A DNA stretch of 64,000 bases from Acridotheres tristis (lineage: Eukaryota; Chordata; Aves; Passeriformes; Sturnidae), in assembly GCA_037013685.1 (NCBI GenBank), contig CM072896.1, positions 9,737,444 to 9,801,443 of the forward strand. Direction: 5' to 3'. Each line of letters begins with the position of its first letter. Positions within the stretch are counted from its first letter, which is position 1. This document shows positions 12,901 through 64,000 of the stretch, piece after piece. The translations under genes were made by a program, and so were the position numbers. Below the pieces are notes generated by a model. The model was not told where the DNA came from and searched no databases. It saw nothing but the letters and a program-made list of their open reading frames with translations.

Positions 12901-13908
12901 GAACTCTTCCATTCTATCTCTCACCTGCCTAAAGTAAATATTAATGTCACTTACCCCATCAATTCCTTGAGTTGAAAAAACAATCAGCAGCCACCTGATT
13001 TAAAAGAAGAAAACTAAATTAAAACTTCACTCACAACATCAAACCTTCACAAAAATTTAGCCTGTAGAAAGCAAGAAGTGATCAAGTGTAGACATGATTA
13101 AGTCTTGTTTGAGGTTACTATATAGTACTTTTATAAGGGGTGCACTTCATCAAGAAATGGGCTCCCATGCTGTAAATATTTGTCTTTTTGGATTTGTGAG
13201 ACTGAAGACAGACAGATAGGCATAAACAAGACCATGAAAAAGTCATTCTAACCCCCCCTTGTAACCTATTTCCAATCCCACAGTTACAAAGGGCCAGAGA
13301 GGAACCATTCCAGATAGATTTCTCCATGGACACCATGAGGTGAAGAATGAGTAGAGACAGGAATAATGTGCATCTACCCTAAAACCACTTAGCTGGTGCT
13401 GTTTTCTTTTGCTCAGAGAAAGAGGGCAAGAGAAAGTGGAGAGCAAAACCACATTCAAAATAGCCACATGATTCCAGAGCAGCTGCTGGGGAAGCCCAGC
13501 TCCATGCTAGTGATGGCTTGTAAAGTTTACCAAAAAAATAGATACTAAAATAAAAAAGGTAGCCCAAAATTTCTGTAGCAATACAGAAAATAAGCATTCT
13601 TTTAAATTATTATTAATGCTAATATTATTTTTACTGAGAACTAAGGTGCTTACTCATTATATGAGAAGATAAATTAGGTACAGCCATAGCACACAGACTG
13701 CTGTGTACTATTCTATAGGCTACAGTGAAGTTTATTTCAAAATTACTCCAACTTTGCAAAGTATCTAGGCATTTCTTATTACTGTTAAGTTGATAGATGA
13801 GAATATATCTCAGTGACTCTGGTTAAAAAATGTAGTGATCTGTAAAACTCACCAGGCAGCTGTGATAAGCCACTTAATCCGTTCAAATGAATCCTTTGTT
13901 AATGCCAT
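1..13908 (-). CDS. COL4A4: COL4A4, collagen type IV alpha-4 chain (5' coding exons, gene continues past left edge)
   Basis: This is the partner of COL4A3, read leftwards. Five coding exons are visible at 13908-13853, 12994-12955, 11114-11037, 2039-1905 and 1027-983. They join in one frame to 118 codons: a signal peptide, a 7S segment with four cysteines ([13 protein letters not shown]), then 20 perfect Gly-X-Y triplets. The human alpha-4 chain has the closely similar GPCGGRDCSVCHC and the same 45-codon and 15-codon exons next, ending [10 protein letters not shown](I/V)P, so the assignment to alpha-4 is firm. The first 982 bases contain no further exon I can defend; the remaining roughly 40 exons lie to the left. 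The signal peptide diverges from human but keeps LTK near the start and a hydrophobic core split over two exons. Confidence 0.95.
161..186. repeat. Poly-T tract, 26 bases
   Basis: Uninterrupted run of T in COL4A4 intron; a likely length-variable site. Confidence 0.95.
983..1027 (-). CDS. COL4A4: COL4A4 exon, five Gly-X-Y triplets
   Basis: A 45-nt exon, acceptor TTTTTAG, donor CCT|GTACGT, encoding [15 protein letters not shown]. Human alpha-4 has the same fifteen residues except Ile for the last Val. It is the last COL4A4 exon inside the window in the direction of transcription. Confidence 0.94.
1028..1904 (-). other. COL4A4: COL4A4 intron (877 bp)
   Basis: AT-rich GT-AG intron. Nothing else recognised. 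Confidence 0.8.
1905..2039 (-). CDS. COL4A4: COL4A4 exon, first long Gly-X-Y block
   Basis: A 135-nt exon of 45 codons in 15 perfect Gly-X-Y triplets, starting [13 protein letters not shown] and ending GPAGEKGDK. Acceptor CTCTTTTCAG, donor AAG|GTAGGA. Human alpha-4 has a 45-residue segment in the same place with the same GAPGPIGLSGEKG-type run and the same GDKGDK-type ending. Confidence 0.95.
3041..3079. repeat. AT-rich palindromic patch
   Basis: Repeated AATTATAATTAATTAT-like units, with the perfect 14-base palindrome TATAATTAATTATA at 3063-3076. No function inferred. Confidence 0.7.
6017..6328 (-). mobile_element. CR1 LINE, 3' end fragment
   Basis: The plus strand reads TCATAGAATC...AATGGTTTGG, then a CCATGG...ACACCTTCCACTAGACC stretch and AAGAATTTCTTCCTCAT. 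These are hallmarks of the reverse complement of the avian CR1 3' end, so the element points left. It is 5'-truncated as usual, moderately diverged, and lies in the 9 kb COL4A4 intron. Confidence 0.9.
11037..11114 (-). CDS. COL4A4: COL4A4 exon, 7S domain
   Basis: A 78-nt exon (26 codons, phase 0 at both ends), acceptor TTTTTAG, donor AAGG|GTAAGT. It encodes the four-cysteine 7S segment [18 protein letters not shown], which cross-links four collagen IV protomers at their N-termini. Cysteine spacing (C-x4-C-x2-C-x-C) is the same as in human alpha-4. This exon gives the clearest identification of the minus-strand gene. Confidence 0.95.
11115..12954 (-). other. COL4A4: COL4A4 intron before the 7S exon (1840 bp)
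   Basis: AT-rich intron with normal GT-AG ends. No repeat, exon or RNA gene recognised. Confidence 0.8.
12955..12994 (-). CDS. COL4A4: COL4A4 exon, end of signal peptide
   Basis: A 40-nt exon between a TTAAATCAG acceptor and a GATGGG|GTAAGT donor. It encodes the last base of a Trp codon and then [13 protein letters not shown], the rest of the hydrophobic core and the likely signal-peptidase region. It ends on a whole codon, in phase with the 7S exon. The human counterpart reads LILILFSVQYVYG at this position. Confidence 0.85.
12995..13852 (-). other. COL4A4: COL4A4 intron between the two signal-peptide exons (858 bp)
   Basis: GT-AG intron. Overlapping open frames at 13597-13118 on the minus strand are mutually inconsistent and carry no motif. 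No repeats recognised. Confidence 0.8.
13853..13908 (-). CDS. COL4A4: COL4A4 exon with start codon (signal peptide, first part)
   Basis: On the minus strand ATG (13908-13906) lies in a strong context (GGAATGG) and opens 18 codons plus two bases. The peptide [18 protein letters not shown] enters a hydrophobic core. The donor is CTG|GTGAGT. The leftover TG joins the G that opens the next exon to make a Trp codon, so the frame is confirmed by the join. The human chain has LTK followed by a hydrophobic core ending in SLILILFS at the same place. The exon is too short to show up as an open frame and was found by tracing back from the 7S exon. Confidence 0.85.
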
Positions 13909-16653
13909 TCCTGCTGATTGAGGATTTGTATATGCAGCACTTTTTTTTTTCTTTAAATGGCAGGTCTTCTCTTTCCTTCTGTTTGTGGACAGTCTATAAA
14001 CACTGTTCCATACTGATGGTGTTTTCCCCTCTGAACCTGTTTATATTAAAATATACATCCAATGTACACATGAATAATTACTGAATAACCAAAAATAAGT
14101 CTTAGCCATTTGTATGTGTTACACTGCACAGCTCTGTGTTGGCACTACATTATATTCTTCCTATTCAGGCCAGATTTTATTTTATCAGCAATCCAATTAT
14201 TTCAAGAGGACTATAATGAAACTGCAGATCAACATAAAAAGGGGTGCAAGATTTCAGCCTAGTAAAGATGGTCCTCATTCTGTGTTTCAAATAATGAACA
14301 AAGAGAATCTTGCATCATTATTTCTTAAAAAGTTTTCACAGCCACCATTTTAGTTAAAGGCATTAAGACACAATCAAATTTTGCATACATAAATTGCACT
14401 ATCCAGATTATCAGAGGCTTCTGCTTTTTAGCACTCTAGTATTTCAAATGTGGGAAATAATTTTGAGGAGACTGAACACTGACTCGAGTGAATGGACAGA
14501 GGTTTGCTTCCTTTGGAGAAGTGCCCTGAGTAGGCAAAGACACTGAGTTCCTGAGCAGGGAGCAAGGATGTGAAGTGCAGCAAACTCTGCTCTCTGACAG
14601 CTGTTCAGGCAGCAGCCATGTGTTTGCTAAACACGTGAGGGTACAGTTCCTGAAACATTGCTGTTCTGCTCTCTATTTTTTGGATAGCGTGGCATCTTTC
14701 TAACCAGAAATAATCTATAAATAATATTGACTCCTGTGTGTATGCACAGTATATCCAAATACCACAGTACTAAAAGGAGATTTTGGAAGCTGCTGTGCAC
14801 TGACTGATGAATAAATAGCCTAAAGGCAGCCAGTCCATGCTGCAAGATCACTCTGTACATGTATTGTACAGTAATCCATTCATCTGTCAAATTCTTACAG
14901 GCTTGCTGTGCCCCAGTTCCCCATCTGTAAGAAAAGAAAAAAATAACAGCATCCCTAATAAAAAAATAATATTCCAACAGCATTCCTACCTCACTGATTT
15001 TTTACATTAGTAGTATAAACAATATAGGCAAAATTGTGAGGTGATAAAATATTGCAGGGACTGATTGCCTCAAATGGAAAATCCAAGAGAGTCACAAAGT
15101 GTTAGACTTTGCAGAAATGTGTTCCTGTTGCCCACTATCCATCTCATTATTTAATTATCCACACAGCTTCTGAAAATTAAGAAGAAAATAAAAAATAAAA
15201 TTACATTTGGTACATTTGCTTTGTATTAGCAGCAAAACTTTTATTTTCAAATTAAAATCCATTTTGATCCAACCCATTGACACAGTTTGAAATAATACTT
15301 AATGCATGACTGGAAGACTTGCAACCCTCTGCTTGTTATGTTGTCATGGCTATCTAAACCCTATCATTTTCTGAACAAGTTGAATTGTTCAGTAGCTAAT
15401 ACAATAACAGAAAGAATACAAAGTGTTGTTTAGATTGAGGTGTCAAATTGATCTCATTTTTTATGTTTTTGAAGCAATCACAACAGTTACCTCAGTAAAA
15501 TATCCCCAGGATAGCACACTTACTGCCACCAAAGGAATAGGTTTCATATGAGACCACTAAACCTCACCTCAGCCTCAGAAAACAGAAGGGGAAAAGCTGG
15601 CACTATAACATAATCTAGATATTTACTTTCTAGACAAGAATCAAGAGGCAAGACAATTTCATTCTCAGTAATTCTGCTAAAGAGCAGGGGACATGAGCCA
15701 TAGTTTGAGGCAGACACACAGCTACAGGTATTGAGGTATAAAAAATTAGAGCCATCCTAATTGTATTTTCATTGCATCCAAAGGAAGCAACATCATGTGC
15801 AACAATACCACACAAGTTGCAAAGTCAAGGATTCAGAAGATGCAAAATAAAAAATGGGGTTGTGTGCTCAGTTTCAATGTGGTTCTTTTATGCATATAAT
15901 TAGGACAGTCATTTTAAGTACATTAACCTATATGCTGTTTTCCATAGGACTTCTGCCTCATTCATGATGGACATATTCGATACTCTTTCCATCCTTCCCA
16001 ATAAGTCCTATTTTTTCATTTATAGTGTTCTGTAAAACTTTGCACTTTACACTAAATTCATTCAACTTTAATGTTTCTCACAAAAATATTCCTGAAAATG
16101 GTATTATCCTTTCTTTACCACAGAGAACCAAGAAAAAAAAAGACCAAGTTAAAATAATTAAGTACCAGTTTCTGTAGAAAAAAGACAAACTTTAAAGAGA
16201 TGCACCTTTCAATTGCTTTCTAGAATGAAGGTTGATCTCCAGTGTTCATGTACTGGTGCTTTTGTTGGATTTTTGGGAAGTAGCTCTACAGGCAGCTGCA
16301 GGTACACATTTTGGCACAACCGCCGCCTTTCCCGGTCCCGCCTCGCTCCCGCCCGGTTTCACCGCGCCCTTCTCCCCGCCGGGAGCCAGGGCCGACCCCG
16401 CTCCGTGCGAGCGCAGCCGTGCCTGGTTCGGGCGGTGCCCGGGGCCGGCCCCGCTCCCGCTGCGCAGCCCCGGGGCTCGGGCGGGCCCCGCCACCTGCGC
16501 CCTCACGGCGGCGCGGGCGGGACACGGAGCCAGCGGGCGAACTCGGGACACCTCCCGCCGTCCCGGGACGGGGCTGCCCTCAGCGCGCTGCCCGGCCCCG
16601 TCCCGAGGAGAGCCAGGTGCCCCCGCCCGGGGCTGCCCGTCCGCGGCGCTCAC
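13909..16653 (-). other. COL4A4: Probable COL4A4 intron 1 (plus some 5' UTR at its left end)
   Basis: AT-rich sequence without a recognisable gene. The largest open frame (118 codons on the minus strand at 14983-14627) has no known motif and no collagen character. The acceptor before the COL4A4 start codon is ambiguous: a CAG sits 4 bases before the ATG, and another CAG with a purine-rich continuation lies about 80 bases upstream. No repeat is recognised apart from a short T run near 13941. Confidence 0.5.
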
Positions 16654-16760
16654 CTCAGCTCTCAGGCGGGAAAGCCCCCGACACCTCGCTCACTCCATGC
16701 CCGCTGAGGACGGACGGACGGACGAGCGGCGCTGCCAGCGCTGCCCAAGGCAGGACACGG
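16654..16760 (-). other. COL4A4: Candidate non-coding first exon of COL4A4 (5' boundary unknown)
   Basis: On the minus strand a strong donor, CTGAG|GTGAGC, has its GT at 16653-16652 inside the CpG island. The first COL4A4 coding exon, 2.7 kb further on, lies in AT-rich DNA with no promoter-like sequence, so an upstream non-coding exon is expected, as in the human gene. The right end given is arbitrary because the start site cannot be read. A weaker donor-like site lies near 16690. The acceptor it would splice to, a little upstream of the ATG at 13908, is not clear. Confidence 0.4.
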
Positions 16761-16785
16761 AGGGGGGTGGAGGAGAGGGGTGGCC

Positions 16786-16795
16786 GGGGCGGGGC
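16786..16795 (+). promoter_or_regulatory. Sp1-type GC box
   Basis: A perfect GGGGCGGGGC lies 124 bases upstream of the COL4A3 ATG, in the segment between the two genes. It is the best single factor site I can point to. Confidence 0.5.
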
Positions 16796-16856
16796 CGCGA
16801 CCCGGGAGCGGCGAGGCGGGTGCGGAGCAGGAACCCTCAGGCCAAAACCCACGGGA

Positions 16857-16870
16857 GGGCGGGCGGGGGG
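16857..16870 (+). promoter_or_regulatory. Overlapping GC boxes
   Basis: The run GGGCGGGCGGGGGG contains two overlapping GGGCGG cores, about 50 bases before the COL4A3 ATG. It may be promoter or 5' UTR, depending on the start site. Confidence 0.4.
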
Positions 16871-16918
16871 CAGAGTCGAAGCGCCCCGGGACGCCGTGCA
16901 GGCAGCGCCGAGGGGGGA

Positions 16919-64000
<47,082 letters not shown>

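Larger units (their letters stand above)
16655..16918. promoter_or_regulatory. Shared bidirectional promoter region of COL4A3 and COL4A4, with COL4A3 5' UTR
   Basis: The segment between the candidate COL4A4 first-exon donor and the COL4A3 start codon must drive both genes. GC boxes (Sp1-type) are visible at 16786-16795 (GGGGCGGGGC) and 16857-16870, with reverse-orientation CCCGCCC at 16348-16354 and 16621-16628 nearby. I see no TATA box or CCAAT box. The human pair is known to share a compact bidirectional promoter. Start sites cannot be placed from sequence alone. Confidence 0.75.

Noticed and set aside
14627..14983. 118-codon minus-strand open frame.
   Set aside because: No recognisable motif, AT-rich composition, no splice context; consistent with chance inside an intron.

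Overview
The window is vertebrate genomic DNA, most probably from a bird. Small exons with GT-AG boundaries are scattered through AT-rich introns, and the only dispersed repeats I recognise are CR1-type LINE 3' ends, including the avian-type ATTCTATGA tail. I see no SINEs, bacterial-style genes, rRNA, tRNA or CRISPR arrays.

The whole window is one head-to-head pair of basement-membrane collagen genes sharing a CpG-island promoter at about 16.31-17.45 kb. To the right, on the plus strand, lies COL4A3 (collagen IV alpha-3). I placed 43 consecutive coding exons from the signal-peptide exon at 16919 to the right edge. They join in one frame to 1272 codons, and the gene runs off the edge before the C-terminal NC1 domain. 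To the left, on the minus strand, lies COL4A4 (collagen IV alpha-4). Its first five coding exons are visible between 13908 and 983; a probable non-coding first exon sits in the CpG island, and the rest lies beyond the left edge. Identification rests on Gly-X-Y repeats, the four-cysteine 7S segments, and interruptions that match the human chains, such as [12 protein letters not shown] and TEYYDYVV in COL4A3.

Layout: 1-982, COL4A4 intron; 983-13908, COL4A4 coding exons separated by introns of up to 9 kb; 13909-16653, probable COL4A4 intron 1; 16.3-16.9 kb, shared promoter; 16919-16999, COL4A3 exon 1; 17000-28039, an 11 kb COL4A3 intron 1; 28040-64000, COL4A3 exons 2-43 with introns of 111-2641 bp. 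Seven CR1 fragments (one doubtful) lie in introns.

The two chains work together. Alpha-3 and alpha-4 assemble with alpha-5 into the alpha3-alpha4-alpha5 trimer of specialised basement membranes such as kidney glomerulus, lung, cochlea and eye, which gives a reason for co-regulation from one promoter.

Nothing here looks like an undescribed system. Points worth a second look are a GC-AG intron after COL4A3 exon 33, loss of one obligatory glycine in exon 39, cysteines and a glycosylation sequon absent from the human chain, an unexplained exon-like open stretch in COL4A3 intron 1, a CpG-rich patch in intron 2, and a GAGCT pentamer array just inside intron 1. All comparisons with the human proteins are from memory, not from an alignment run here.
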